Positions 26,952 to 41,197 of a DNA stretch of 64,000 nucleotides are shown piece by piece. How positions within the stretch are numbered: the stretch's first letter is position 1; each line of letters begins with the position of its first letter. Source of the stretch: Glandiceps talaboti (lineage: Eukaryota; Hemichordata; Enteropneusta; Spengelidae); contig NC_135557.1 in NCBI RefSeq assembly GCF_964340395.1, forward strand, positions 23,338,725 through 23,402,724, read 5' to 3'. The translations under genes and the position numbers were made by a program. Below the pieces are notes generated by a model, which saw only the letters and a list, made by a program, of their open reading frames with translations, was not told where the DNA came from and did no database searches.

Positions 26952-27083
26952 ATGGATGGATGGATGGGTGGATGGATGTATGTGTGGATGGATGGATGGA
27001 TGGATGGATGGATGGGTGGGTGGGTGGGTTGGTGGATGGATGTATGTATGTATGTATGTATGTATGTATGTATGTATGTATGT
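26952..27083. repeat. (GGAT)n then (TATG)n microsatellite
   Basis: GGAT/GGGT units pass directly into TATG units. Confidence 0.95.
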
Positions 27084-28253
27084 GTGAAAAGAATAACTAG
27101 ATACGTGTGCTTCACCTATAGAAGGAATGGTACATCGCATTACAAAAACAAACAAACTAACAAACGTGTTACTATTGTTACTACCAGAGATTGAATAACT
27201 GGATATTTAGATAACTGTATTCTCGTGTTAATGCTTCTCCAGAAGCTGATAACAACTTTCACCGAATACATTTTTCAAAACAAATCATAAAGCCATTTGT
27301 CATTTGGTAACGCTGTTATCATTATATTGTTGTACTGCCTTACCTCTCACTCCCCCCCCCACAGGACCTATGCCATTCAGAATAAAATGAAAGAAAACAT
27401 AGCAATTCTGTTTTGATAGAATTATTCTATAGAAATAATGGAAATACATTGACATAAATATATGCATAAAGAGATATTATCAAATTTAATGTTTGAATAA
27501 TGGAAATGAAATGACATTCGTATCTGATAATTACATATTCTAACAGATATCATCGCCGACTCTTCAATGATAAGGGTCATGCTGACACAACGCATCGTGC
27601 ATTTTCTATCTTTATCTGCCTTAAACATACCACAAGTAAATTATCTCTTTTCTCAATTCATATCACCTATAAATAGCATTAGTCACCCATGTCAATCGTT
27701 TGGTGACAGTTAAGGTTGTCAACTACACCTGTATATGTCTCACCTAGGTATAATTTATTGGTGCCCTCCCAGTGCGACATTACATGACCTGTCCTCCCGC
27801 CAGATTTGCTTGCCCACTGCCCGCTCAACTCAATTTTCGCCAAAGTTCCCCTCTCTCCGCTACCCTCTACCAGACATATGGCCTCGGTCCACTATTCGTT
27901 CAAGCCCTAATGTAAGATTTACTCAGGATGGTATTTGATCTACTCATAATGAAACAGTTTTTAGTTCTAATATACACGTATTGACAGTTGTATGTTGCCA
28001 TATTAGATTGTGCTGCAATTTCAATGCACACGTGGTCAAAAATGAAATATTGTATTACACAATTAATTTACATCATGTAGTCAAAATAGTAAAATTTGTT
28101 CACTAATTTCCTGAATAAAAATATCGAAAGCTGCCCGCTTTGCCCACTGACTTCCCCTTTCCCCATATCTTACAGTTGAAATATATCTTGCCCGCTGAAA
28201 TTCCAGGTCATTCTTCCCCTGACCAAGCTTGGAAATTGCCTGTGAACTGAACA

Positions 28254-28460
<207 letters not shown>

Positions 28461-28959
28461 CGACTGCAGTGCCCCTTTCAAAATGTCTGCACACCATCGG
28501 TCATTGCCACATTGACCAATTATGTCCTTGGTCGGTACCATATATTATCTTACCCGGAATCTTGCAGTACCTATCGATATGACATGGAAACCAAAGAACG
28601 CGGAACAAGGAAAACTCTACAGATATTGATCCTGGGTTAATGCCAACACGAACGATGACTCATGTTTTTTTTTTTCCCCAATTAAACAAATAAGGTTTAT
28701 TTGCAACAAAGATTGAAGATCATCTACATGTATCAGTGTTGACAAGTAGCACACAAAATAATGATTAAAGCATATGACTCATAAACAAGCAATAACAGTC
28801 GCTGCCAATCATAAACAAATCATTGTATAATTTGTATAATTGTTTGAATATAAGCGCTTATCCAAAGAGACGACCCTTTTCATACAAAATATGTGCAGGA
28901 CCTGGTACATGTTATTGACTCCATGTTCTGAAGTGTGTCATTTTTTTATCAAATTACAG

Positions 28960-31370
28960 AGACTAGTGGAAACGCCTGGTTCGGCGTCCACACCTAGTGA
29001 CTTTGTAACGCGGAAACAAGTCAAAAGTTAATTATGGCATCACCAAGGCCTGTTTCACCACAAATCCACAGACAGACACTATTTGCTATCTGTGCATGAG
29101 GGTAAATTCCAATATTAAATGGGTTATCTATTCAAGTAGCATAGTACAGTGACTAGATATATTTTCATCTGAAGTGGGAGTACATGTAGCATATAAATAA
29201 CAGAAGACAACTTGTTGAGAGTTTTTAGTCATAATGTCATTTAAAGTCATCATGTTAATTCCTATCAGTTGCAACTTATATTCACATTTCTGCGTGTATA
29301 TATTTGTCAATACGTCACCTATAAATGTTATTCCAAAGTTGTACGTAAGCAGTCTGTTCTACCGTAACGGTTTTAGAAAGGGTGACTTTTAAAATGTAAT
29401 CACTTCAGTTTGCAGGTGGACTGACAAACTAGAGTAACTAATCCCCATAAAACAAACCAGGAGCTATAATCTGTTTATTCTATAATGGCAAATGGGGTAA
29501 TTTTCATTACTGGATTTCTTTCTTCTTCATTTTGTTCGTTAATTACACTCCAGGAAGTGCAACCTATACTTGAACCAATATTCCCTCTGTGAAATGTTGG
29601 TATGATATGCTGTGTTTGCAGTTTATTTAATTTATACACCTTTTACCTTGCCTAAGCATGTACAATAAACATTTATAGCCATGGTGATTAGAAATTCTAA
29701 TATATAATGTCGACATCGGCGACTCTTGATAAAAGGTCATACTGCTGACACACACAATGTTATTTATATCTTTGTGGTTATCTTTTTGAAAAAAACCACA
29801 CGTAAATTTAAATTTTATCTCACCTCTAAATACATTAGTCGCCGGTGTTAATCGTTTGGTAATGGTAAAGGTTGTCAACTACACCTGTGTATGTCTCACC
29901 TAGGTATAATTTATTTGTGACCCGAACTCATTAACCACAGTGTGGTGTCAATGTAATATCAGTATTTCGGGTATCTTAGATACGTGTATGACCTAAAACC
30001 TTTAAAGACAGTAATCCTTCAGAAAACTCCCTTCATATAGTTACCGTATGCAACTTTAATATGGTCAATACATTCACGTATTGGAAAGTAGCTGAATGTG
30101 CATGAGTGTATAAAACGCGGAAATTTGTCAAATCCAGCAGTCAAAATCACGTGATAAATATACGTAGCTGAAACGGTACATGTAGGTACTATCTTATCTA
30201 CGAAGACTGCTTCCTGATTAATATTTTGACATTTGACCTTACACATACACATCAACCCGACACAACCAACAATCTCTAATAACTATATGGAGGCGCTTGT
30301 CTATTTCAGACTCAGACTCGTTTCCATCCCCTCCTCGATAAATTTTGAAGTCTGCACTTTATATCCATACATTATCTTGCCGATTAAATCAAATATACGC
30401 AAATATATATACAAGAATATTCAAGCAATATTTGCATGTAATAAGCTACATCATCTTCAAAAATGTTGCAAGCCATTCTTTTCTAAATTCTCTGAAACGC
30501 AACCACATACATACATGACAAAATCAAACAAAAAGATGAGGTTCATATGATGGCAGTATTACATGCATTGTATGATCATATATTTATAACAAAGATGACT
30601 TTTCTCCCGGAGAGGTAGCCATGTGTTTGTTTCTTTACTCCAGTGCGTCATTTCTGTTGTTTTGCAATATAATTTACACAGGGTCAAAATGTTTGTGAAC
30701 TTTGTCAACTAACGGTTGAAGCCTTTGCCAGACAGTCGGTTTATCATGTTTTGATATCTTATTAGTCAATGATGAACATCGGAACTGTAGCTGAGTAAAC
30801 ATACTATGTAGATAGGAAAATGTCTACTGGGTTGCTCTAACCACCTGTCAGCGGAGACGATCGTGAGTGATTAAAGTTACATAATTCCCCATTTGCCCAA
30901 AATAAACAAATTCAATTAAGATATGGTTATATTTTGTGGTAATATACGGTCTAAATGTGGTACTCCCTTCAGTCATTTTACAGTAGCAATAGACATGAGG
31001 AATATAACACATATATTAAAACTGGTTAACAGTGCGTAAAGGTCGCGGTTGGTCCAGTATGATAGGAACGAGTCGAGGTGACTGTAGTCATGGCAACATG
31101 ATATGAAATAGTGAAAACAAATGTTCAATTTCTTACCCGATAGTACTGAATTTAGAAAACAATTCTCAGTGGGAAAATGGGAATAATCCAGAGTGACAAG
31201 TAAATCCACGTAATTTCGAATTGGTAACAGTTATTTATATAAGGTAAAACACTCAACAGTTGACTAATGTAAATAACCGTCTGACCTATTGACAAGACAC
31301 GTTATTCAATCACAGACAAGTGACCAAAATCGAATGCATTCATATCATAGAGGGAAACAAAATGATGTCT
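28960..31370. repeat. Duplicated non-coding block, copy 2
   Basis: Matches copy 1 at its left end and copy 3 (33380-36640) along most of its length, for example 30040-30245 with 33770-33955 and 30820-31370 with 36040-36640 (CCACCTGTCAGC, GATAGGAAC, ATTTCTTACCCGATA, GGTAACAGTTATTTAT in order). No open coding frame is conserved. Confidence 0.75.
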
Positions 31371-31478
31371 GATAGCCCGACATTGACTTTGCTAACCCGG
31401 CACACCTACCACATGATTGTTTCGATGACATACTTAATCAAGAAATCATGATTGTCTGGGACCCAGAATGAACAACCG

Positions 31479-31755
31479 TCATATAATACCTATATTGAAA
31501 AAAAATGATAGGGGTCGGAGGGCTAATGTTGGGAGGGGTGAGGGGGAATTCGAAGTGTCTGTCAAATCTGGGGGCCATATTTTAAAGTGTGCTAATATTG
31601 ATTTTCTTTCGTCCGTGAACATTTTACAGTTTAAGATAAAGTGTTGCTCATCTTCAGTTTCATTGGTTTGGCACATGGGGCATGTTTTACTGGCTATGCC
31701 TTGTTTATTATGTCTACCTGTTTCTATTTTAGTTTGTGTGAACTTATCCTTAGTT
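31479..31755 (-). mobile_element. LINE remnant, C-terminal zinc-knuckle region of the ORF2-type protein
   Basis: On the minus strand the reading IETGRHN...CPMCQTNETEDEQHF followed by ILNCKMFTDER is the typical C-terminal end of non-LTR retrotransposon polymerases (ETGR, CxxC, EDExHFxxxC). A TAG closes the frame just upstream and nothing of the reverse transcriptase core is seen. A dead fragment. Confidence 0.72.
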
Positions 31756-31929
31756 TTGTCAGGGCAGATCTATGGAGAGGATTTTTTATGTATGTAACAT
31801 GAGTTTAATGAATATAACAAACACATTTGACGAAGGGAGAAGCGATAGAATTGCAATACTGATATGATTGTACATGAGAATAAGAAAAGCTATTCATTAA
31901 CAACAAATGTTATGTTAAACTACAAAAAC

Positions 31930-32100
<171 letters not shown>

Positions 32101-32504
32101 TACACAAATAGATACATATATACTTTGCTTAAATATACGTCTGATTGGCACCTTATATTTTGGTCATATTTGATTTTACAGACAGAGGTCTCCTAAATAA
32201 TCTCCTAGTAAGATACAGGATGGAGGGATTAAACTTAAAGCGGCCTAATGACGAAAGTGTCATTTTGGGCCAAAAATATTGTTTAGCACTAGCCACGTAT
32301 AAAGTCAAAATTTAAATCAGGGATTATCTATTTTCAGGGAGGGGATTTCCTTGAGAAATGAGTCATTTTTATTTACTCTGAACCAACTGTAATAACGCTT
32401 TTGACCTTGTTATAATTCAAAGTAAAGGTCGGTGTTCTGTGAGAAAGAAAAAAAAGCCCAGTGTAAACCTTGACGTGGAGTTTTAAGTTGTACGTGTTGG
32501 TCAT

Positions 32505-32548
32505 CTCCCCCCTCTCTCTCTCTCCCTCCCCTCCCTCCCTCCATCCCT

Positions 32549-32622
<74 letters not shown>
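32505..32622. repeat. (CT)n/(CCCT)n microsatellite
   Basis: CT-rich tract, interrupted by CCCTCC units at its left part and pure on the right. Confidence 0.95.
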
Positions 32623-32625
<3 letters not shown>

Positions 32626-33379
32626 TGCAAAAAATTTGAACAGTCCTTGCCAATAAATCATAATTATAATGTGTTATTTTGTGTCCCTGTATGTCAAACA
32701 TTCAAACGACCACTACAGTAACTGCCTACTCAACAATAGCTAATAAATCCTGTTTGACAAAACAATACAAAGGAGAAGTCTTTTTTAGTGTAATTGTCAA
32801 GACCTTAGAAAGTAAACATTTTCCATAATAATAAATCAATCACTATGTCTCTGTCACCAATTAACACAATCATACATTGTTTGACATGACAATATTAGGT
32901 TTGGGTGTAAACAGCAGCTCTTTATTGAGTTATATTTCTGAAGTCCACTATATGTTGATAAAATAAGTAGAAACCTGGCGGATTTGGCGTGTGCACTTGA
33001 CTATTACAATACTATCCTTGGAGGACAAGTGCACTATAAAGTACAAAGAAACGAGTATACACTACCAGATATTGAATGTTTATATTCCTAGCTTGAATAA
33101 ATCTAGCTGCTAATCACCGTTGCTTTGAGAGTTGTGCAAACTATACCAAATTGTCCTGTGTAAAATTACAAATTGCGTTCTTTGGGGATGCATGTCTCTG
33201 ACTTTTGTGTATTCAAGAATCACCCAAGTCCCCCCGAACCCAATCTCACCCTGCAGAGACTACACCGGTAAAGTAAACATCGATTTAAACAATTACAAAA
33301 TCGAAATGAGACAAAGAAAGTTTGACAAAAGAAAGAAAATGTGACAAAATCATAAGTAAACGTGTGTCAAAGATAGTGA

Positions 33380-36300
33380 TATCACATTCCTTAATCAGAT
33401 TGTATTTTGAATAACTGGAATATAATGACATTAATGTCATGATAATTACACATTCCAATGTATGGATGTCATCGATAAGAGTCATGCTGACACACTTAAC
33501 GTGTTAATTATATTTTTATCAGCAGGACAAACACTCATAATTTAGGGCTAATCTCAATTTGTATTCTGCCCATAAATACCATGACTAGTCGCCGATGTTA
33601 GTTTGATGACGAGAGAGGTCGTTATCATCACCGATATGTATACATAAACTAGACATAGATGACTGTCGACCTCATATGTATAAGGTAGTGTCAATGTGAT
33701 GATCAGTACTACTAGTTTTCGGATATCTTACAAGGCATGACTTAACACTTTTAGAGACTTCAAGTAAAATCACTGATATCTAATCGTGCCACTCAAATGT
33801 GGTCAGATAAAATCATAAATTCATATTTTGGGGAAATGTATTGTCAGAAACCCTGAAACATGTCAAAATCAAAAGTCAAAATTGAGTGATAGCTGACAAC
33901 TGTATTTGTAATATACGTTCCCCTTTGATGACGTATTAACAGCTGACCTTAGGCCTATAGACCTGTATCTGAACTGTGTAAAAGGGTTTAAACGCACTTA
34001 AATTCTGATTCTTACTTTTTCCTACATTTTACTTACATATACTGGCAATTCACCCAAGGCCATAGAAATATAGGCTTCGGTAACTATACGTACTGCATTC
34101 ATTTTTAATATCATCAGGATAGGCACCTACTTTCTACAGGGTTAATAATTTGCCGTCATTGTCTGCAAATTAACACAGACTATTATCCACTCCAATTCAG
34201 TTTGTTTCAGGCAGTGGGTGACATGAGAGGTATTCTTGATCAACGAAACAGGGTTCGTTTGACCACTGGAAATATTTTTGATACTCCCAACTGTGCCTAT
34301 CACCTCACGGATACAAATTTGACCTCGTTCTATCACGCAACATACACCAGTACATGCATGTCTTCATTTTGGGCACAATAGCTTAACTAACATTATTCAT
34401 AATGGTAATTAATTCATTAACAACGATGAACTAGTCTTAAATGCACGATGTTATATTATATCAGATGGCAATGGCAGATTGAAACAGAGAACGGGTGTGA
34501 TAGTTGATTCCTTAATAGCGCCCTCACCGATATTCAGTGAAGATGATTTTCTTACACGAAAAAAAAAACGCTATGTAAATACAATTAAAACGAAATTAAT
34601 TAACCAAATGTATTGTATCTAAAATTAAATACGTTCGCCTATTGAGAAATGTATTATATTTCGTTATCCAACTTCATTCAGTATTATACGAAAACAGACA
34701 CGTTAATTGCCCTATAATTATTTTATTGTTTAATAAATAAATTATATGTGTTTTCTTTTAAATAACCACGCAAACTCGTACAAGTATATTCTTAAAATCC
34801 TCCATTTAGATACAATGACACTCGTAATATGCTCAGCTTGGGACAAGGTCACTGGTGTGAAACAGATAGACTTAAAAGTGAATGAAAGATGACTGTCTTT
34901 GAAAACACCTTGCCACTGGTTAAACAAACCACAAGAGCTGTTCAAAACAGGACCAAGTTTAGATACTATAGATAGTATTCAAATATATGAGTATGTTCAA
35001 ATACATGGTATATGTCTATATATTGTAACGGAGTTCAGTGTTTATACTCTGAGACACTTTAACTATACAATGTCGTTTTCTTGATACACTGCGATTTATA
35101 TTTAGTTTTCACAACAATTCCTTCTTTTAAAATATGTTGTCGTATTCAGTTAGTTACTTGTTTGTTTCACTCATACTCTAACTTGAAAAAAATAGTCCCA
35201 ACTCATGAGACTATTTGTAAATCGCCAGACTTAAAGTAAAGATGTTATCGGTGGCCAAGAGATTGAATCACTTGCCTCTTACTACTGCGGTCGGGGTTAG
35301 AACCCATTCAGGGTTTAATTAAATTTACCACGTTGTAAGTAAGAATAGTGTCGTTCACTTTGACTCTACCGAACAACGCAGGTTTTCTCATGCATTGAGA
35401 CAGTACTGAACCCATGAGGGATGGCCCTCACTGGACTCTTTGGTGGATAAGTGTTTAAATACTTAAAGAACTATCCAGATAAGACAACTAAGATATATTT
35501 GTTTCCTGATAAGGTGTGACATGCGTGATACGTTTATGTTACACAGTAACAATTGCAATGGTGATATATTAAGTGCGATACCACACATTATCATCAAAAC
35601 ACTCATATCTCGACACAGAGGGCTCCCTTCACTTCGTAATATTATATATGATGACATGACTTTTTTTTTACAAAGTTGATAAAGTGATTTTGATCAAATG
35701 AAAGTGTACATCAATCGAACGAATTTGGAATAAAAAAACATTAGGCCATTGTTTTTACATTTCAGAAAATATAAAAATTGTGGGGGAAAGTGACAAAAAC
35801 GTGAATTTGCAAATTATCAAGTTGATACAGACGGATGATTGTCAATTTCAATTCCTAACACTTTAGTAAAAAGAAAGTCCTGACAAGCCCAAACCGTTAC
35901 TCGTTATTGATCAGGCAAAAGAGTTCGCTGCACCCAATTTTATGCATACCAATTAATCTCAAGGCCATGGGCACAATGTCTGTTTATCTTTATCCAAGTT
36001 AATATTGCACAGAATAACTTCGAGTAAACATCACCTTAGTAGATAGATACATGAAGCTGTCTATGTAACAGCCACCTGTCAGCTGAGACGACCTAGTGTC
36101 ACACTTCAAACACAACGAGTGGAGACAATCGTGTCGTTCCCTATTTCATCTACTGTTTGCAAAATATATTAACATAAATAATCGCTGTGATGGCATGTGT
36201 ATGATCTAACTGTCTGTAAACTGTATCCACTTAATTTAAGATAACTCCCCTGGCTTAGTTTAAAACAGAAGTAATAGAGAAAATAAACACATTAAAACAT

Positions 36301-36640
36301 ATTAACGTGTGTTAAAAGGTGACGTCGGTAAACATGTGATAGGAACTAGGTGACCGTAGTCGTATCAACATGATATAAAATGGTGAACAGAAATATTACA
36401 TTTCTTACCCGATATTCCAGAGTTTATGTAAACCAATACGTAGACGAAGAATGTGAATAATCCAGAGACATATAGGTAAATCCGTGTAATTTGGTAACAG
36501 TTATTTATAACTTAAAATGTTCGATCCTTAACTAATGTAAATAATCGGATCACGTGACGAGGATAACATACTTAAATCACAAAGATGGCAGACGGATAAA
36601 ACCGAATGGTTCGTCGTAGAGGGCAATACATCTAGAGGAG
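33380..36640. repeat. Duplicated non-coding block, copy 3, with SINE insertion
   Basis: Colinear with copy 2. It is longer partly because of the SINE at about 35220-35460, absent from copy 2. Confidence 0.72.
35220..35460 (+). mobile_element. tRNA-derived SINE
   Basis: TGGCCAAGAGA near 35257 resembles a Pol III A box, and GGTTAGAACCC near 35294 a B box, at tRNA-like spacing. The body after it is shared with the fragment in intron 4 of Ig receptor 1 (10285-10445). The family is not identified. Confidence 0.68.
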
Positions 36641-38453
36641 TTCGGATAGATAATGAATAATGTGTGTGTGTGTGGGGGGGGGGGGGTAGTGGTGGGTAAA
36701 ATTTAGCAAGAATTTAGAATTCTTCAACTTATCAGACAGTTCGACATAATGCCAAGAAAGTAGTGAAATAATCACACTTCTTAACCTCTTCCTTCTTACC
36801 TCCCACCCCTACTATAAATTTGATATTTTCAAGAATCTCTATTGTGTTTGTTTATTCCGAACAATCGTAATTAGTGATTAGACTTCACTTGATTAGTCCA
36901 CGGGTCAAAACAATCGAGTCGGGGAAGGGAGTTAAATAATTGTGTATATAAAAAAGTACAATAAAAACATAACGCGAATATTAGATAATGGTAAAGTAAA
37001 TAGTTCCAAGTGATATCGTGGTAAAAGTAGTGGTAAAAGTCCGATACATGGCTTCCTCCAAAATTGAAAAGTAACAGATAGTGACATGTAAAAGAAATGT
37101 AATTTGATTCGATTTTTTTTCCAATTCTAGCACAACTATATCAATCACTGACAACCACAGTTAATGTGTTGTAGTACATATATTTAATAATAACAGTACT
37201 AAACAGCGCCATCTACCATGGCGTGAGTACAATTGACAGTCTGCGATCAAAAGCTCTCAGCATATCTTCTTTTACAATTGCCAGTGTTTCATCAGAATTG
37301 AATCTGATTATGTATCTGTAGTAAATGCACTATATACATATATTTTTAAAAAAGTCCAACCAGACAAATTTTTATTGGTTACTGGTATCAACATACATAC
37401 GATTTTAGGTGATAAATAACACTCTGATAGTTTTTTCAACTTTAAAATATTGTAAAGTAACCCTTACTGCATCGTGCGTCATTGCAATTTTTGGGATTTC
37501 CTGCAAACGTTTATGGGAAATACTGTCAGCAATTGTCATCACATGCATATACTTTTAACACGTGACGGTCACTTTGTACAGATTTACATGTATCGTAGTG
37601 TCTTGTTTTAATTCATGTTGGATATTTATAATTAACAATATAATGCTTATATCTGAAAGATAGAACAAATTGAGTTTTTTTGAGTATAAGTTCAATAATT
37701 ATAATTATTATTAGTATGAAGAAATTATAATTTAATTGATCAAACATGTAGCTAAAATATAATAAATATAAACAGTTTCACCTATTTTTTTCAATATAAT
37801 ATTTGCGGACAAAGTTACCATCAGTGATTCCCAAATGTAGCAATTCCTAAATAAACACATAACACATGGAATGTTTACTAGAAAACAATAAATAATGTGG
37901 AATGAAATAGTATAATAAACAAACCACCTAGTCATCAAATTTCTCATAGTTTGTCACTATCGACATACATTAACATTTGGCAGGGAAATGCATCTCATTA
38001 TCTACAACAAATCAAGGCTGATTACCCCCTCCCCCCAACCTTGCTGACGTAAACTAGACTTGTATACTGTAATTCAACAAATTACACCAACATTGGCAAA
38101 TCCAAAATGCATTTTCTATTTCGCGTCATAATATACGGCTAGGTCAGTTATAATGTATACAAATGTACCCAGGTTGTCATGTATTTCCCATTTGTGTAAA
38201 CACCGGAAAGGAAGGAAGTTAATGCTAACAATTATTATATAAGAATGTCTACTTTGATTTTACAGTCATTATTGCCGCAGAGTCTTCGACATAATTTCTC
38301 CTTAGAGTTTTCATAATAAGATGTTCAGTGCTATCCTATCAAATATTTCTGGAGATTCCATTATCAGGGCTGAACAAAACCCAGGTGATAGTCTAGCTTC
38401 AATATTGCCAACACAGTAGTCAAGGAACCGCCGACCCATGGGGATAAATATAT

Positions 38454-40789
38454 TCAACGGACACGTCCACTTCTCCGTGCTTCTGTTGACGGCTTCTTCT
38501 TACAACATAAGTCATAGTACAAATCAATTGTACGAACACGAAGAAGGAACAACACAAATATAAACATGCCTTGTAAAGTATTAGCTAAAATGAACAGGTA
38601 ATCTAATAGATCAGATTGAACAAAGCTATCCAGAAATCCGAGAATCCATGTAAGACCCATAGCCATAGACATCTTGATAGCAAATACAACCTGCCGAGTC
38701 ACATATGATTGTTGACGATGTTTCCCCATCTGACGTTCTGCTTTCGCCATTGAGTAAACACTGAAGGCGAAACTGAAAACATCAAAAATACATAACAACC
38801 CAGCCGGGACAAGAAACACAGCGATCAGCGGCTCGAGGCGGCCGATCCAGCATACACGTCCCTCACCATATCTGATTCGATACTGCCTTGGAGCGAGCTC
38901 ATCAACCAATACACACCCTCCTACAACCACAAGGGGAACAATCCAAGCAAACAAACAGTACAGGTAAAATGTTTTACCATTCTCATTGGAGTTAACAACA
39001 AACGTTCTACGAAACATATACATGACATCAAAAGCCATAACACTCATCCAAGAGAACGCCACCAGCCAGGCATAATGAGAGAGTATGGCAACTACTTTAC
39101 ACAGCAACTGATACTTTGTGTAATCCATCAAGGTTATAAACATCATCTGCGCAAAGATCAAGGCCAAGGATAAGTTCAACAAAATCTTTCCTGGTCGATT
39201 TCTTACCTTTTTAAATATACAAATGGTAAGGAACGTGATAAATGAACACATAATGGATATGATACAGCCAATCAGAGTGAAGAGTTGTTTCCTTTTTGTT
39301 TTGGAATTGTAGTCCCAAAACGTAAAAGCTTGTTCGTCCACGTGACAGGTATATGCATGAATTCCATCATCAGTCACGTGATACTGACCAGGTAAGAACA
39401 TTTGCGATTTGACGTGTAGTGTGCCATCAATTATTTTAAAATCAGATTTATGGTTTTTGACAATTAAACCAGAACAGTTGAACAAGTGGTTTCCATGGGT
39501 TACAGTAGCGTTACCATGACAACCCAATAACTCAAAACTAGCCTTAATTAAACTATTTTTCTCAAAGTGACAACTTCTCAATGGTTTTGTGTTTGTCGAA
39601 TTAACGTAAGCGTCCATCGTGGATGCAATCATATTCGCTATATCGAACTGTGTTGTATCATTCCTGGTTTGAATTTTAAAAACAGTTTCGATACCATCAT
39701 GGCAGAATACAGGATTCGATTGTTCGATTGACACAAACGACAAACTTATGTTCTCCCCTGAAAACAGACTCTTTGATCTGTCTAATATATTCGCACAGGC
39801 GTTTGGGAATACAACGTCAATAGGATCCCACTCAAAAGAAATGAGGTAAGTAAAGGTCCAAAGATTGAAAGCATCACCTGTAGACATATGGAGTTCTTCT
39901 GTGTGTATGGCCTTCGTAGCATTCATGACAAAAATACGGATCAAAGTGTTAAGGTCTAACTCTAGAGTCAAAACGTTAGAAATATCGAGCTTCTGTGTTG
40001 ATGGTACACTAACATGAATCGATAAAACCCAGTCGGATGGAATATTAAAGCTACTGTCATTTATTTGCGTAGGTGAATTAGCTAGACGTGTGGGAGACAC
40101 AACACGTCCAGAATTCATCAAACACGGTTCATCCCCCTCACTATTAGATACACTAAGACAGTCCTTTCCTACACACTTTTCTTGTAAAACGTCAAATATT
40201 TCACCTGGTTGACAATCCCAGTGCCCTGTGATTGATTGGTGACTAATTACCATTTGTTGCTCACCCATAGCATTAAAGTCAAATAGAATATCGAAAGTAG
40301 GATACCGGGTTGGGTGGCTATAATTTGACGGAATACCACATTTAGCGCTCAATTCTACATCAAAATACTCACTACAAAGTAAACAGTATATGTTATTATA
40401 AAGTGATTCTCGAAAATATTCTACTAGAGATACATAACTATTACAAAGACCAATGATTGTATTATTAGTAAACGTTTGTGGACACGATTTCACAATCTTG
40501 CTGCAAGAGTCGAGCTTTGAAACGATGGCTTCGGGGATGACAGAAACATAGTTACAATCATCAAGAGAAAGTGCTGTCGTCAATACGGCGTGAATAAATG
40601 TATTGTTGTCCCCGGCCCCCTCGAGTGGTATATTATTAAATAGTCTTCGAAGACGCATTGGACAAGCCCATTCGGACCCTGTAAATTGCACACTTGATAT
40701 GTTTTCTCCGTGACACATTGCACAGTAAATATTTCGATAAACACCACCATTTGGAGTGACGACCGGAACAAGCTCCAAAATTGCAGTAC
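38454..40789 (-). CDS. SMB-7TM receptor, coding exon 2: ectodomain and all seven helices
   Basis: A 2336-bp intronless exon, entered in phase 1 after TTTTTACAG, ending in TGA. The seven helices are carried on a single exon, unlike the multi-exon 7TM region of most vertebrate adhesion GPCRs, which fits retro-style lineage-specific expansions. Confidence 0.88.
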
Positions 40790-41164
40790 CTGTAAAAATA
40801 AAGACAAAAAATGGCCATCATCACATGCAACAGGATGTGAATATAAGTTATTTTGTCTTTATACATCTTAGACATAACTGTATGTATTCACAATGGTGCA
40901 GATATGGGTAGTTAAAGAAGTCAAGGATTCGTTTGTCTAACTTGTCAATACTACTGTGACAATGGAAGCCTGTTGACTTGAATTGGGCTCAACGAAAGTC
41001 TTATTAAAATATTGACAGACAGACAGACGGAGACAGATAGACTAACATACACACGGCTAGAGAATCAAGGTTGAAAGAGTTACCTATGAAGGAACATACA
41101 TACATACATACATTCATACGCACGCACACACACACATACATACATACATACATACATACATACA

Positions 41165-41197
<33 letters not shown>

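Larger units (their letters stand above)
26340..27770. repeat. Duplicated non-coding block, copy 1 (partial)
   Basis: Two parts match copy 2: 26360-26550 with 28975-29140 (TTCGGYGTCCACACCTAGT, AACGCGGAAAC, GGTAAATTCCAAT, GGGTTATCTATT) and 27540-27765 with 29700-29920 (GTTGTCAACTACACCTGT, ATGTCTCACCTAGGTATAAT). TATG and GGAT microsatellites separate them. Confidence 0.75.
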
